NCBI GenBank assembly: GCA_946998295.1 | Contig: CAMPYS010000015.1 | Span: forward strand, 1-46,121 | DNA: 46,121 nucleotides | Direction: 5' to 3' | Source: an uncultured Prevotella sp. | Lineage (GTDB): Bacteria > Bacteroidota > Bacteroidia > Bacteroidales > Bacteroidaceae | Part shown: one piece after another, positions 26,647-35,977 of the stretch | Layout: every line of letters begins with the position of its first letter | How positions within the stretch are numbered: position 1 is the first letter of the stretch | Notes under the pieces: model-generated | The model's input: only the letters and a program-made list of their open reading frames with translations | Database searches by the model: none | What the model was told of the DNA's origin: nothing | Made by a program: the position numbers and the translations under genes

Positions 26647-26707
26647 TGGATTTATAAAAATAATTAGGTTTATCTAAGAGTTTTATATAATGATTATTTT
26701 ATGCTAT

Positions 26708-27817
26708 TTATAACTCAGCAGCTTTTAATTTTTCTGCATTTTCTGCAACTATTAGTGCATCTATCATACTTTGGATTTCACCATTCATGAAACTTGGTAA
26801 ATCATAAATTGTAAAACCTATACGGTGATCTGTTACACGTCCTTGAGGATAATTATATGTTCTAATTTTTGCAGATCGGTCTCCTGTAGAAACAAGGCTT
26901 TTACGCCTATTTGCTATGTCTGTTACATACTTTTGATGCTCTTTATCATAGATAAAAGTACGTAATCGAGATAAAGCTCGCTCTTTATTTTTAGGTTGAT
27001 CTCGTGTTTCTGTACATTCTATTAATATTTCCTCTACTTCTCCTGTATTAGGATTTTTCCAAGGATAGCGTAATCTTACTCCAGACTCAACTTTGTTTAC
27101 ATTTTGACCACCTGCACCAGAGCTGCGGAATGTATCCCATTTTATATCACCTTCGTTTATATTTACTTCAAACTTATCTGCTTCTGGAAGTACAGCTACT
27201 GTAGCAGCAGAGGTTTGCATACGACCTTGTGTATCTGTGGAAGGCACTCGTTGAACACGATGTACGCCAGATTCATATTTTAATATGCCATATACTCCAT
27301 CACCTGAAATCGCAAAATCTATTTCTTTAAATCCTCCTACTGCACCTTCAGAAACTGAAGTTATTGATAATATCCAATTCTTTTTATCACAAAAGCGTTT
27401 ATACATATTAAATAAGTCACCAGCAAATAATGCAGCCTCATCGCCTCCTGTTCCGGCACGAATTTCCATCTGTATATTTTTCTCATCTTCTGGATCTTTT
27501 GGTACAAGTAGTAATTTTATTTCTTCTTCTAATTTGGGTCGGATATCTTCGTTTTCTGTGAGTTCTATTCGAGCCATTTCTTTTAGGTCTGTGTCAGATT
27601 CGTTTGCTATAATATCTTTTGCCTCATTAATAGTTGTTAAGCAAGTAATATAACGTTTACGAGCATTCATTATATCACTCAAATCTTTATATTCTTTTGT
27701 TAATTTAACATATCGTTGCTGATCGCTAATTACATCAGGGTCTGTTATTAATGTAGAAACTTCTTCAAAACGAGCTTCGAGTCCATCAAGCTTTTTCAAT
27801 ATATTATTTTCTGACAT
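26708..27817 (-). CDS. prfA: Peptide chain release factor 1
   Basis: It recognises UAA and UAG stop codons and triggers peptide release. The 369-residue protein carries GAGGQNVNKVES with the catalytic GGQ (about 234-236) and the PSTDTQGRM region close to the codon-recognition loop. The usual RF1 recognition motif PxT corresponds to PST. No frameshift site is present, as is normal for RF1. It lies in the housekeeping operon between purM and pyrF. Confidence 0.95.
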   Translation of the reverse strand: MSENNILKKLDGLEARFEEVSTLITDPDVISDQQRYVKLTKEYKDLSDIMNARKRYITCLTTINEAKDIIANESDTDLKEMARIELTENEDIRPKLEEEIKLLLVPKDPEDEKNIQMEIRAGTGGDEAALFAGDLFNMYKRFCDKKNWILSITSVSEGAVGGFKEIDFAISGDGVYGILKYESGVHRVQRVPSTDTQGRMQTSAATVAVLPEADKFEVNINEGDIKWDTFRSSGAGGQNVNKVESGVRLRYPWKNPNTGEVEEILIECTETRDQPKNKERALSRLRTFIYDKEHQKYVTDIANRRKSLVSTGDRSAKIRTYNYPQGRVTDHRIGFTIYDLPSFMNGEIQSMIDALIVAENAEKLKAAEL

Positions 27818-27889
27818 AGGCTTATTTTATTTTTACTTATTATTTTTTTTCATTATCATACATATTGTATTTTATTATAAATACAAATA

Positions 27890-29053
27890 TTAATATTCAA
27901 AAGTGCCATACTCACTTTGTATCGTAAGACCTTTGTACCCTTCTTCTATATAACCAACTACTTGTGCTTCTATATCAAACGATTTACTAATTGCTATTAC
28001 TTCTTTAGCTATATTAGGACGGACATAAATTTCCATTCTGTGTCCCATATTAAATACTTGATACATCTCTTTCCAACTTGTACCACTACATTCTTTTATT
28101 GCTTTGAATAATGGTGGAATAGGGAACATGTTATTTTTTATAACTTTGCAATTGGCATTTATAAAATTTAAAATTTTTGTTTGTGCGCCTCCTGTACAGT
28201 GTATTATTCCATGAATCTCTGGTCTAAGTTCATCTATTATACTCTTTATGACAGGTGCATAAGTACGAGTAGGGGAGAGAACTAATTTTCCCATATCTAA
28301 AGTGAGATCTTCAAGTTTATCTGTAAGTGAATATTTACCACTATATATTAATTCTGAAGGTATGGAATGATCATAACTTTCAGGAAATTTTTTAGCAAGA
28401 TAGTTTGCAAAAATATCATGACGAGCATTTGTAAGTCCATTACTTCCCATACCACTATTATATATTTTCTCGTATGTTGCTTTTCCTGTAGAGCTTAAAC
28501 CAACAATAACATCTCCTGGAGCTATATTTGCATTATCTATTACTTCTGAACGCTTCATTCTGCAAGTTACAGTAGAATCAACTATAATTGTGCGAACAAG
28601 ATCGCCTACATCTGCAGTTTCTCCTCCTGTTGAATAAATGCTTATACCAAGTTCTCGAAGGATTGAGAGAAATTCTTCTGTGCCATTTATAATAGTTGAT
28701 ATAACTTCAAATGGTATTAATTGTTTATTTCGCCCAATAGTGGATGATAAAATAATATTATTAGTAGCACCTATACATAGTAAATCGTCTGTATTCATAA
28801 CAATAGCATCTTGGGCTATTCCTTTCCATACATTTAAATCTCCAGTCTCTTTCCAATACATATATGCTAATGAGGACTTAGTTCCAGCACCATCTGCATG
28901 CATAATGTTACAATAATCTTTATCCCCTCCTAATATATCTGGGATTATTTTACAAAAAGAGTAGGGATATAAACCTTTATCTATATTCTTAATCGCATTA
29001 TGTACATCTTCTTTAGATGCACTTACTCCACGCATAGCATATCTGTTATTCAT
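27890..29053 (-). CDS. purM: Phosphoribosylformylglycinamidine cyclo-ligase PurM (AIR synthase)
   Basis: It closes the imidazole ring to form AIR in purine synthesis, using ATP. The protein has 387 residues, about 40 more than the Escherichia coli enzyme, as in the version common in Bacteroidetes. HADGAGTKSS (53-62) and NTDDLLCIGA (87-96) are the AIRS-family ATP and substrate motifs; GLSSTGKATYE and HCTGGAQTKIL fall in the C-terminal domain. It is in an operon with purC of the same pathway. Confidence 0.93.
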   Translation of the reverse strand: MNNRYAMRGVSASKEDVHNAIKNIDKGLYPYSFCKIIPDILGGDKDYCNIMHADGAGTKSSLAYMYWKETGDLNVWKGIAQDAIVMNTDDLLCIGATNNIILSSTIGRNKQLIPFEVISTIINGTEEFLSILRELGISIYSTGGETADVGDLVRTIIVDSTVTCRMKRSEVIDNANIAPGDVIVGLSSTGKATYEKIYNSGMGSNGLTNARHDIFANYLAKKFPESYDHSIPSELIYSGKYSLTDKLEDLTLDMGKLVLSPTRTYAPVIKSIIDELRPEIHGIIHCTGGAQTKILNFINANCKVIKNNMFPIPPLFKAIKECSGTSWKEMYQVFNMGHRMEIYVRPNIAKEVIAISKSFDIEAQVVGYIEEGYKGLTIQSEYGTFEY

Positions 29054-29078
29054 TTTTTGTAAATAGTTATAATATATT

Positions 29079-29831
29079 TTATTCTATTTCATTTTCATTC
29101 CAAATTTTCCAACTTTCAAACGCTTGAAGAAGTAACATTTCTATTCCGTTTTTTACAATAGCGCCATTTTCCTTACCTTTACGCATAAATAGTGTTTCAT
29201 CTGGATTATAAATTAAGTCATATAGAAGTGTATGGTAGTCCATATCTTTATATGGAATATTAGGACACAAATCTACATTAGGATACATTCCTATTGGTGT
29301 ACAATTGACTATTAACTTAAAATTATGAATAATTTTTGTTGATACATCATTATACGACAAGCTATTTATGGAACGTGTACGTGATACATATTGTGTCTTA
29401 ATACCTAATGATGTTAAAGCATAATTTATAGCTTTAGCTGCACCTCCTGTTCCAAGTATTAAAGCTTTTTTATGGTAGCTTTCAAGCAATGGTTTTATAC
29501 TGTTTTTGAAGCTAATGGCATCTGTATTGTATCCCTTTAAAAAGAGTTTATTACCTTTATGTAAAATTTTAACCACATTTACAGCGCCTATGGTTTTCGC
29601 TTCAGTACTTAAAGAATCAAGATAAGGTATAATTTTCTCTTTATATGGAATAGTAATATTTATTCCTTTTAACTTAGGAGTTGTATTTAGTATTTCTAAA
29701 ATATTATCTATTTTAGAAATTTCATAATTTATATATTCTGCTTTTATTCCTTCATTTTTAAATTTTTCGTTAAAGAAGTCTTTTGAAAAAGAATGATCCA
29801 AAGGAAAACCTACTAATCCATATTTATCCAT
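29079..29831 (-). CDS. aroE: Shikimate dehydrogenase AroE
   Basis: It reduces 3-dehydroshikimate to shikimate with NADPH. From the chosen start the protein has 250 residues. SFSKDFF holds the substrate-binding serines (14 and 16), NITIPYKEK carries catalytic Lys64, GYNTDA the conserved Asp, and LGTGGAAKA the dinucleotide loop. The start at 29831 (MDKYGLVGFP) is preferred because the alternative ATG at 29864 adds 11 residues that overlap the menG gene and are not part of the family. The gap to menG is then 5 bases. Confidence 0.94.
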   Translation of the reverse strand: MDKYGLVGFPLDHSFSKDFFNEKFKNEGIKAEYINYEISKIDNILEILNTTPKLKGINITIPYKEKIIPYLDSLSTEAKTIGAVNVVKILHKGNKLFLKGYNTDAISFKNSIKPLLESYHKKALILGTGGAAKAINYALTSLGIKTQYVSRTRSINSLSYNDVSTKIIHNFKLIVNCTPIGMYPNVDLCPNIPYKDMDYHTLLYDLIYNPDETLFMRKGKENGAIVKNGIEMLLLQAFESWKIWNENEIE

Positions 29832-29836
29832 ATAAC

Positions 29837-30571
29837 TTATTTTTTTGCAGTATATAATGTACAAATTCCAAAAGTAAGTCGTTCAAAAGAAGATTCTTTG
29901 TAGCCAATAGTATTAAGTGTTTCCATCATTCGTTCTCCTTGCGGAAAAGCAGCTATTGTTTTATTAAGGTATTCGTATGCACCTGTATCTTTTGATATAA
30001 ACTTTCCATATAATGGTAAAACAAATTTAGAGTATATTTTAAAAAGTTGTTTCATTGGAAATTTTATAGGTGAAGTTAATTCTATCATACATAGGTTACC
30101 ACCAGGTTTTAAAATACGAAATATTTCAGATAAACCTTTATCTAAGTCTTGAAAATTTCTTATTCCAAACGCCACTGTAATAGCATCAAATGTATTTGAA
30201 GGAAAACTTAGACTCATACAATCGTCTTTTTGAAACGATATAATGTCACTTAAATTTGCTTTCAAGACTTTTTCTTTTCCTATCTCCATCATTTTCTCAG
30301 AGAGATCTATACCTATTAGTTTTTTAGGATTAAGCATCTTTGTAGCATATATGGCAAAGTCTCCTGTTCCAGTAGCTACATCTAAAATTATTTTGGGATT
30401 AAATCTACGAAGTTTACAAATTGCTTTTTTTCTCCAGTATTTATCAATATTCCATGAAAGCCTATGATTTAATGTATCATATGTAGAGGCTATATTGTCA
30501 AACATATATTCAACAGCTTTTCCTTTTTCATCTTGGCTATTATATGGTTTGATTTTTTCTTGGTTATACAT
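29837..30571 (-). CDS. menG: Demethylmenaquinone methyltransferase MenG/UbiE
   Basis: This SAM-dependent C-methyltransferase makes menaquinone from demethylmenaquinone. The 244-residue protein has MFDNIASTYDTLNHRLSWN near the N-terminus, ILDVATGTGDFAIYA (62-76) as motif I, ITVAFGIRNF and RILKPGGNLCMIELTSP as later motifs. It stands between purC and aroE in the operon. No ubiquinone genes are seen, so a menaquinone role is likely. Confidence 0.95.
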   Translation of the reverse strand: MYNQEKIKPYNSQDEKGKAVEYMFDNIASTYDTLNHRLSWNIDKYWRKKAICKLRRFNPKIILDVATGTGDFAIYATKMLNPKKLIGIDLSEKMMEIGKEKVLKANLSDIISFQKDDCMSLSFPSNTFDAITVAFGIRNFQDLDKGLSEIFRILKPGGNLCMIELTSPIKFPMKQLFKIYSKFVLPLYGKFISKDTGAYEYLNKTIAAFPQGERMMETLNTIGYKESSFERLTFGICTLYTAKK

Positions 30572-30623
30572 TGTGATTTAAAGCAATTTAAAAATGAAGA
30601 TAGTTTTTATACTTGTTTCTTTA

Positions 30624-31574
30624 TTAATGTTTAAAGGATAATAAATATTCCTTTACATTATTCTCTATTCTATATGATAGATTATTATCATTAGCTTTAC
30701 AGAATTTTTCACCTGTGATATGTTCATATAATTCTATATAACGTTTACTTACACTTTCTGCATACTCATCTGTAATTTCTGGCATAATTTGTCCAGGTTC
30801 ATTCATAAAGTTATGTTCTATAAGCCATTGACGAACAAATTCTTTTGAAAGTTGCTTCATAGGCTCTCCATTCGCTAATTTTTCCTCATAGCTTTCAGCA
30901 TAGAAATAACGACTAGAGTCTGGTGTATGTATTTCATCTATTAAGTAACATTTACCTTTGCGTTTTCCAAATTCATATTTAGTATCTGCAAGTATTAAAC
31001 CATGTTTAGAAGCAATTTCTTGACCGCGAGCAAAAAGTTTCTTTGTCCAAGATTCTATGATATTATAGTCTTCTTCAGAAACAATACCTTGATGTATTAT
31101 TTCTTCACGTGATATATTCAAATCATGTCCTTCTTCTGCTTTAGTTGTAGGGGTTACTATTGGTTGTGGAAAACGTTCATTTTCACGCATACCATTAGGT
31201 AACTTTACTCCACAAATTTCTCTACATCCATTCTTATATTCTCTCCATACTGAGCCAGTAAGTATAGCTCGAATTATCATTTCAACTTTAAAACCTTCAC
31301 ATTTTAAACCCACTGTTACCATAGGATCTGGAGTCGCAAGTTTCCAATTTGGACATATATCGTTTGTTTGATCTAAAAATTTAGATGCTATCTGATTGAG
31401 TACTTGACCCTTAAATGGAATACCTTTAGGTAAAACTGTATCAAAAGCAGATATACGATCAGTTGCTACCATTACTATTAAATCGTCATTAATATTATAA
31501 ACATCACGTACTTTTCCTTTATATACATTTTTTTGACCATCAAATGTAAAATTAGTTTTGATTAAAGTGTTCAT
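30624..31574 (-). CDS. purC: SAICAR synthase PurC
   Basis: It joins aspartate to CAIR in purine synthesis, with ATP. The protein has 316 residues, longer than the 237-residue E. coli form and nearer to the eukaryotic-type length seen in Bacteroidetes. KGKVRDVYN (19-27) is the ATP-binding loop; ATDRISAFD (37-45), LADTKYEFG and DEIHTPDSSRY are family signatures. It follows phoH by 16 bases and precedes menG. Confidence 0.95.
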   Translation of the reverse strand: MNTLIKTNFTFDGQKNVYKGKVRDVYNINDDLIVMVATDRISAFDTVLPKGIPFKGQVLNQIASKFLDQTNDICPNWKLATPDPMVTVGLKCEGFKVEMIIRAILTGSVWREYKNGCREICGVKLPNGMRENERFPQPIVTPTTKAEEGHDLNISREEIIHQGIVSEEDYNIIESWTKKLFARGQEIASKHGLILADTKYEFGKRKGKCYLIDEIHTPDSSRYFYAESYEEKLANGEPMKQLSKEFVRQWLIEHNFMNEPGQIMPEITDEYAESVSKRYIELYEHITGEKFCKANDNNLSYRIENNVKEYLLSFKH

Positions 31575-31590
31575 TTTTTGTTATTTATAT

Positions 31591-32538
31591 TTAGTCTGTT
31601 TTTAATTTATCTATATCTGAAAAGGCGTTAACTATGCGTGTTACAAGTTTATGCCTTATAATATCTGTTGTTGAAAGATTAACAATGGCTATTCCTGGAA
31701 TATTTGCAAGTGCCTTTATAGCTTCTCGCAACCCACTTTGCTGATTGTTTGGCAAATCTATTTGAGTAACATCTCCTGTAATAATCATTTTTGAGTTCCA
31801 ACCTAATCGAGTTAAAAACATTTTGATTTGTGCTTTTGTTGTATTTTGTGCCTCATCTAATATAATGATTGCATCATTTAAAGTTCGTCCTCGCATAAAT
31901 GCTAATGGTGCAATTTGGATGATATTCTTCTCCATCATATCATATAATTTTGAAGTTGGTAACATATCTTCTAATGCATCATAAAGAGGTTGAAGATATG
32001 GATCAATTTTTTCTTTCATATCTCCTGGAAGAAAACCTAATTTTTCGCCAGCTTCAACGGCTGGACGAGATAAAATAATTTTTTTTACTTGTTTGTTTTT
32101 TAGAGCTTGTACAGCTAGTGCAATACTAACATATGTTTTCCCAGTTCCTGCAGGTCCTACAGCAAAAAGCATATCATTTTTTTCAAAAGCATCTACTATT
32201 AATTCTTGATTTTTAGAATGTGGCTTTATAGCTCTACCTGAAATTGAATAAATAATAATATCATTATCTATACTACGAATTGAATTATTACCCTTGACCA
32301 AATTAATAATATCTTTATCCTCGATATTATTGTATTTTTTTATAAAGTTTATTAAGTTGTTGATAAATCTTTCTAAAAAAGTTACATCTTCTATATTTCC
32401 TAAAAGTGTAATTACATTATTTCGAGCAATAATTCTTACTTTAGGAAATAATGATTTTAATATTTGTAAGTGAGAATTATTTACACCGTAAAATACTACA
32501 GGGTCAATATCATTTAATATTATACTACTATCTTTCAC
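31591..32538 (-). CDS. PhoH family ATPase
   Basis: The 315-residue cytoplasmic P-loop ATPase of the PhoH/YbeZ family is linked in other bacteria to RNA and ribosome metabolism. An N-terminal KH-like segment (about 15-60) precedes Walker A GPAGTGKT (128-135), ILDEAQNTTKAQIKMFLTRL (Walker B) and MIITGDVTQIDLP. It is the first gene of the seven-gene operon ending with pyrF and has a well-formed promoter. Confidence 0.93.
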   Translation of the reverse strand: MKDSSIILNDIDPVVFYGVNNSHLQILKSLFPKVRIIARNNVITLLGNIEDVTFLERFINNLINFIKKYNNIEDKDIINLVKGNNSIRSIDNDIIIYSISGRAIKPHSKNQELIVDAFEKNDMLFAVGPAGTGKTYVSIALAVQALKNKQVKKIILSRPAVEAGEKLGFLPGDMKEKIDPYLQPLYDALEDMLPTSKLYDMMEKNIIQIAPLAFMRGRTLNDAIIILDEAQNTTKAQIKMFLTRLGWNSKMIITGDVTQIDLPNNQQSGLREAIKALANIPGIAIVNLSTTDIIRHKLVTRIVNAFSDIDKLKTD

Positions 32539-32555
32539 CTAATAAATTTTACTGG

Positions 32556-32587
32556 CAAAGTTAATTTAAAAATATGAACATTGCAAA
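32556..32587 (-). promoter_or_regulatory. Bacteroidota-type promoter of the phoH operon
   Basis: On the minus strand TTTG (32584-32587), a 20-base spacer and TAACTTTG (32556-32563) match the consensus. Transcription would start about 12 bases before the phoH ATG (32538). Confidence 0.75.
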
Positions 32588-32625
32588 TATTTTTATATCA
32601 AGGCGCAAAATACCGTAAATATTAT

Positions 32626-32633
32626 TACCTTTG
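32626..32633 (+). promoter_or_regulatory. -7 box immediately before the DUF5715 gene
   Basis: TACCTTTG ends 5 bases before the ATG at 32639. If used, transcription would begin at or next to the start codon, giving a leaderless mRNA. No -33 element is visible. Confidence 0.4.
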
Positions 32634-32638
32634 CTTAT

Positions 32639-33463
32639 ATGAAAAAGAAAAACAACTTAAGTAAGAATAAATTCTTATTATTATTCATAACGATTGTCTT
32701 AGTATTAGCTATAATACGTTTTTTATTTCCATCAATTGCCAATAATAAATGTTATTCAGATTTAATTATAAAAAAATACAAAGATTTTATATCTATTTCT
32801 AATACAAGGAAAAAAGATAGTATTGACGATGAAAAAAGAATTAAAGAACTTTCTGAACTAATATCTACAAATAGATTAAATTCAGTATTTTATGATAAAA
32901 ATAAAAAACTTATAAAAAATAGAATATATGGAGTTCTTAATTATGATGAATGTTTTCCAGATTCTCAACCAATACAATTAAAAGCAGCAATGAAATATGC
33001 AATAAGAGCAGTAAAAGATAGGAGAGATGCTGAAATACGAAAAAAAGAGTTAGTATATATAGGTAGTAATCCATACTATAAACTTAAGAAACTTACTAAT
33101 AGTGTCCCATATTTAACTCCGCGTGCTGCAATACTCTTACAAGACATAGCACATAATTTTTTTGATAGTCTGCAAATTAAGCATATCCCTTTAACAAAAA
33201 TTTATGTAACAAGTGTATTAAGAACAAAAAAGGATGTACAACTTTTAATAAGACACAATAAAAACGCTACTATAAATAGTTGCCATCTTTACGGAACTAC
33301 ATTTGATATATCATATAATAAATATGCCACATTAACACGCACTGTAGGTACTGATACTTTAAAATATGTATTAAGTGAAGTATTAAATGACCTTAGAAAG
33401 CAAGGTAGATGCTTTATAAAGCATGAAAAACATCAAGGATGTTTTCATATAACTATAAGATAG
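32639..33463 (+). CDS. DUF5715 family protein, peptidase M15-like
   Basis: The 274-residue membrane-anchored or exported protein has a basic N-terminus and a hydrophobic segment (12-32). The C-terminal half resembles D-Ala-D-Ala carboxypeptidases of the M15 (VanY) type: VTSVLRTKKDVQLL, then SCHLYGTTFDI with His216 and Asp223, and CFHI with His270, which fit the three Zn ligands of that fold. Family name DUF5715 is from memory; the peptidase idea is an inference. It is divergent from phoH and followed by a sugar dehydratase. A role in cell wall trimming would fit the location outside the cytoplasm. Confidence 0.7.
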   Translation: MKKKNNLSKNKFLLLFITIVLVLAIIRFLFPSIANNKCYSDLIIKKYKDFISISNTRKKDSIDDEKRIKELSELISTNRLNSVFYDKNKKLIKNRIYGVLNYDECFPDSQPIQLKAAMKYAIRAVKDRRDAEIRKKELVYIGSNPYYKLKKLTNSVPYLTPRAAILLQDIAHNFFDSLQIKHIPLTKIYVTSVLRTKKDVQLLIRHNKNATINSCHLYGTTFDISYNKYATLTRTVGTDTLKYVLSEVLNDLRKQGRCFIKHEKHQGCFHITIR

Positions 33464-33537
33464 TATTTATAAATCCTATTTTGATATATTTAACATTAAA
33501 ATAAAAATATTATTAATATATACGTTTTTACTTTTTG

Positions 33538-33545
33538 TATCTTTG
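33538..33545 (+). promoter_or_regulatory. -7 box of the dehydratase gene
   Basis: TATCTTTG on the plus strand lies 129 bases before the ATG at 33675, so the transcript would have a 5' leader of about 120 bases with no obvious structure. A -33 TTTG is not seen. Confidence 0.5.
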
Positions 33546-33674
33546 CATAAAATTACTAAATAGTGAAACTACGTTTTTATATTATAAATTGTTCACAAGA
33601 TGCTTTGGTTGAATTGAAATGTAAATAGCATAAAAAGATAACTTAATTAAATAACAATATTACACAGATTGAAT

Positions 33675-35594
33675 ATGAATGCTACAAAAAAGATTATTGA
33701 ATGGTATTTTTCTAAAAATTCACTACCATTTTGGGCTGTATTATTATTAGATAGTTTAAACTTTTATATTGCTGGTTTATTTGTATTCTTACTCTTCAAT
33801 AATGGAGTATATATACTTGGAAATATAAAAGATATTACAATTATTTTGTTTATTTATTGTATAATAAACTTTATTGGATATAAAGCTTTTAGAACATATT
33901 CTGGAATAATACGATACTCCTCTTTCGTAGATTTTCAGCACGTTAGCTTAGCTATGTTATTATCTTTTATTATCTCAGAGTTTTTTAATATTGCTGTTAT
34001 ACAATTTAACCTACCTTTTATTGAATTAACAAAACTTCAAATAGCTACTATATATTTAATTGCTACAATAGGTATGATGCTATTACGTATAATTGTTAAA
34101 TCATTATATGACTTAATATTTGACTCAAAACAAAAAATTAACACTTTAATATATGGTATATATGAGGGAGGAATAGGAATAGCCCAAAATATTACATCCG
34201 ATAATAATAGTAAATTTCGCTTAAAAGGTTTTATATCAAATGATAAAGTCTTGAAAAATAAATATTTAATAGGACAAAGAGTGTACACTGTAAGTGATAA
34301 TTTACTTAGTATTTTGAAGTCTTTAGATATTAAAGCTGTATTAGTTTCATCTATACAGGTTGATAAATTTAGAAATAATACAAAGTTACAAGACCTTTTG
34401 ATAAATAATGATATAAGCATCTATATTGCAGAAAACTCAAAAGAATGGAATAAAGATGACCAATTTTCTAATATAAAATTAAAAGAAATTGCAATAGAAG
34501 ACCTTCTCCCAAGAGATATAATATCATCAGATATGAATGCTATATCTGCAGCACTATCTAATAAAAGAATAATGGTAACAGGATCTGCAGGATCAATTGG
34601 TTCAGAAATTGTACGACAATTATCAAAATTTAATCCTTCAAAATTAATTCTTATTGATCAGGCAGAAACACCACAGCATGATATAAAATTAATGATGAAA
34701 TATGAATATCCTAAAGTAGATGTAGAAACGATAGTTGGCAATATCTCAAATATTGAAAGAATGGAAATTTTGTTTCGTACTTATAAACCAGAATATGTTT
34801 TTCATGCGGCAGCATACAAGCATGTGCCTATGATGGAAGATAATCCTTCTGAAAGTATTCAAAATAACATAGTCGGAACAAAAATAATAGCAGATTTGAG
34901 TGTTAAATATGGCGTTCAAAAATTTGTAATGATTTCTACTGACAAGGCAGTTAATCCTACAAATGTAATGGGATGTTCAAAACGAATATGCGAAATATAT
35001 TGTCAAAGCCTTAATCATAAAATTAATTCAAATGGTAATAACCATACAACAACACAATTTGTAACTACAAGATTTGGTAATGTTTTAGGATCAAGTGGCT
35101 CTGTAATACCATTATTTAAAAAACAGATAAAAAATGGAGGTCCTGTTACAGTAACTGACCCAAATATTGTAAGATACTTTATGCTTATACAAGAAGCATG
35201 CAAATTAGTATTAGAAGCAGGAATACATGGAAATGGTGGCGAAATTTTTGTTTTTGATATGGGAAAACCTGTAAAAATAGCAGATCTTGCAAGACGAATG
35301 ATAAAACTATCTGGTGCTAAAGATATAAGTATAGTTTATACTGGTCTCCGTGCTGGAGAAAAATTATGCGAAGAAGTATTAAGCTCTGCAGAAAATACAT
35401 TACCAAGTTTCCATGAGAAAATACGTATAGCAAAAGTCCGTAAATCTGAGTATGATTTAATAAATAAACAAATAGAAGAACTTGATATAATAAGTCATAA
35501 ATACAATAATATGGATATTGTAAAGAAAATGAAAGAAATAGTACCTGAATATGTAAGCAATAATAGCAAATATTCTATATTAGATAATAATTAA
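33675..35594 (+). CDS. Membrane-bound nucleotide-sugar 4,6-dehydratase (WbpM/PglF/CapD-like)
   Basis: The 639-residue protein has four membrane helices in the first about 150 residues, a CoA-binding-like middle domain, and a C-terminal extended SDR domain. The SDR domain has VTGSAGSIGSEIVRQL (NAD loop, about 301-316), AAYKHVPMMEDNPSE and ISTDKAVNPTNVMGCSKR. These are the signatures of inverting UDP-GlcNAc 4,6-dehydratases that feed QuiNAc-type or bacillosamine-type sugars into surface glycans. A TTG at 33669 precedes the chosen ATG at 33675. It stands alone rather than next to the polysaccharide cluster, and is followed by a strong terminator and the prophage. Confidence 0.9.
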   Translation: MNATKKIIEWYFSKNSLPFWAVLLLDSLNFYIAGLFVFLLFNNGVYILGNIKDITIILFIYCIINFIGYKAFRTYSGIIRYSSFVDFQHVSLAMLLSFIISEFFNIAVIQFNLPFIELTKLQIATIYLIATIGMMLLRIIVKSLYDLIFDSKQKINTLIYGIYEGGIGIAQNITSDNNSKFRLKGFISNDKVLKNKYLIGQRVYTVSDNLLSILKSLDIKAVLVSSIQVDKFRNNTKLQDLLINNDISIYIAENSKEWNKDDQFSNIKLKEIAIEDLLPRDIISSDMNAISAALSNKRIMVTGSAGSIGSEIVRQLSKFNPSKLILIDQAETPQHDIKLMMKYEYPKVDVETIVGNISNIERMEILFRTYKPEYVFHAAAYKHVPMMEDNPSESIQNNIVGTKIIADLSVKYGVQKFVMISTDKAVNPTNVMGCSKRICEIYCQSLNHKINSNGNNHTTTQFVTTRFGNVLGSSGSVIPLFKKQIKNGGPVTVTDPNIVRYFMLIQEACKLVLEAGIHGNGGEIFVFDMGKPVKIADLARRMIKLSGAKDISIVYTGLRAGEKLCEEVLSSAENTLPSFHEKIRIAKVRKSEYDLINKQIEELDIISHKYNNMDIVKKMKEIVPEYVSNNSKYSILDNN

Positions 35595-35629
35595 TATTTA
35601 ATTATTATAACTTTTTAAATATTGTATTG

Positions 35630-35670
35630 AGTTAGAGGTAATAAAATTTATTTTATTACCTCTAACTTTT
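35630..35670 (+). terminator. Strong intrinsic terminator after the dehydratase gene
   Basis: A perfect 17-bp stem (35630-35646 with 35651-35667, loop TTTA) is followed by TTT. It ends 10 bases before the left dif-like site, so host transcription is cut off just before the prophage. Confidence 0.9.
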
Positions 35671-35679
35671 AATAGATAT

Positions 35680-35707
35680 ATTTATCATAATCGACATTAT
35701 ATTTTTA
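35680..35707. other. Left dif-like attachment site (attL)
   Basis: The site has the 11-6-11 form of a XerC/XerD site: ATTTATCATAA, TCGACA, TTATATTTTTA. The inner CATAA and TTAT agree with dif sites of other bacteria. A 25-bp segment (35686-35710) recurs at 41736-41760 with one mismatch. The two copies flank the prophage exactly. Confidence 0.88.
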
Positions 35708-35712
35708 TTTCT

Positions 35713-35720
35713 TATTTTTG
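35713..35720 (+). promoter_or_regulatory. Candidate prophage promoter -7 box
   Basis: TATTTTTG matches TAnnTTTG, 27 bases before the first prophage ORF and just inside the left attachment site. No -33 TTTG is visible; that position would fall in the dif-like core. Confidence 0.4.
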
Positions 35721-35747
35721 CCCTTGTATTATTTAAAATTTATATTT

Positions 35748-35975
35748 ATGAAATGTACTTCAGTTAAAATTGTTTATGATGGTTGTTATTACCGTCTTAG
35801 TTATTTAAATCATTCTTGTCTTTTTAAAGATTTAGATGATTTATTTACTTATGTTATGCTTAATTGTTTTAATTATTTACGTTCATCTTCTGATTCTATT
35901 CCTGTCAGTGATTATGATGATAGTATTAGTGTTCTTCATTCTTGTATTAATTCAAATCGTTCTAAATTGAAATAG
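35748..35975 (+). CDS. Small prophage protein of unknown function
   Basis: This 75-residue protein begins MKCTSVKIVYDG. It is rich in Ser, Asp, Tyr and Cys (five Cys), with no membrane segment or known motif. It is the first ORF of the prophage, placed before the small lipoprotein-like ORF by 2 bases. A TTG start further upstream is possible but the ATG is preceded by an AT-rich leader and is preferred. Its position 5' of rep suggests an early or accessory role, but none can be assigned. Confidence 0.7.
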   Translation: MKCTSVKIVYDGCYYRLSYLNHSCLFKDLDDLFTYVMLNCFNYLRSSSDSIPVSDYDDSISVLHSCINSNRSKLK

Positions 35976-35977
35976 TT

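Noticed and set aside
27285..27653. 122-codon plus-strand ORF within prfA
   Set aside because: It is antisense to a clear RF1 gene, Ser-rich as expected of a complementary-frame artefact, with no promoter or start context.
29832..29864. Longer AroE start at 29864
   Set aside because: It adds residues that the family lacks and overlaps menG; the ATG at 29831 begins exactly at the conserved N-terminus.
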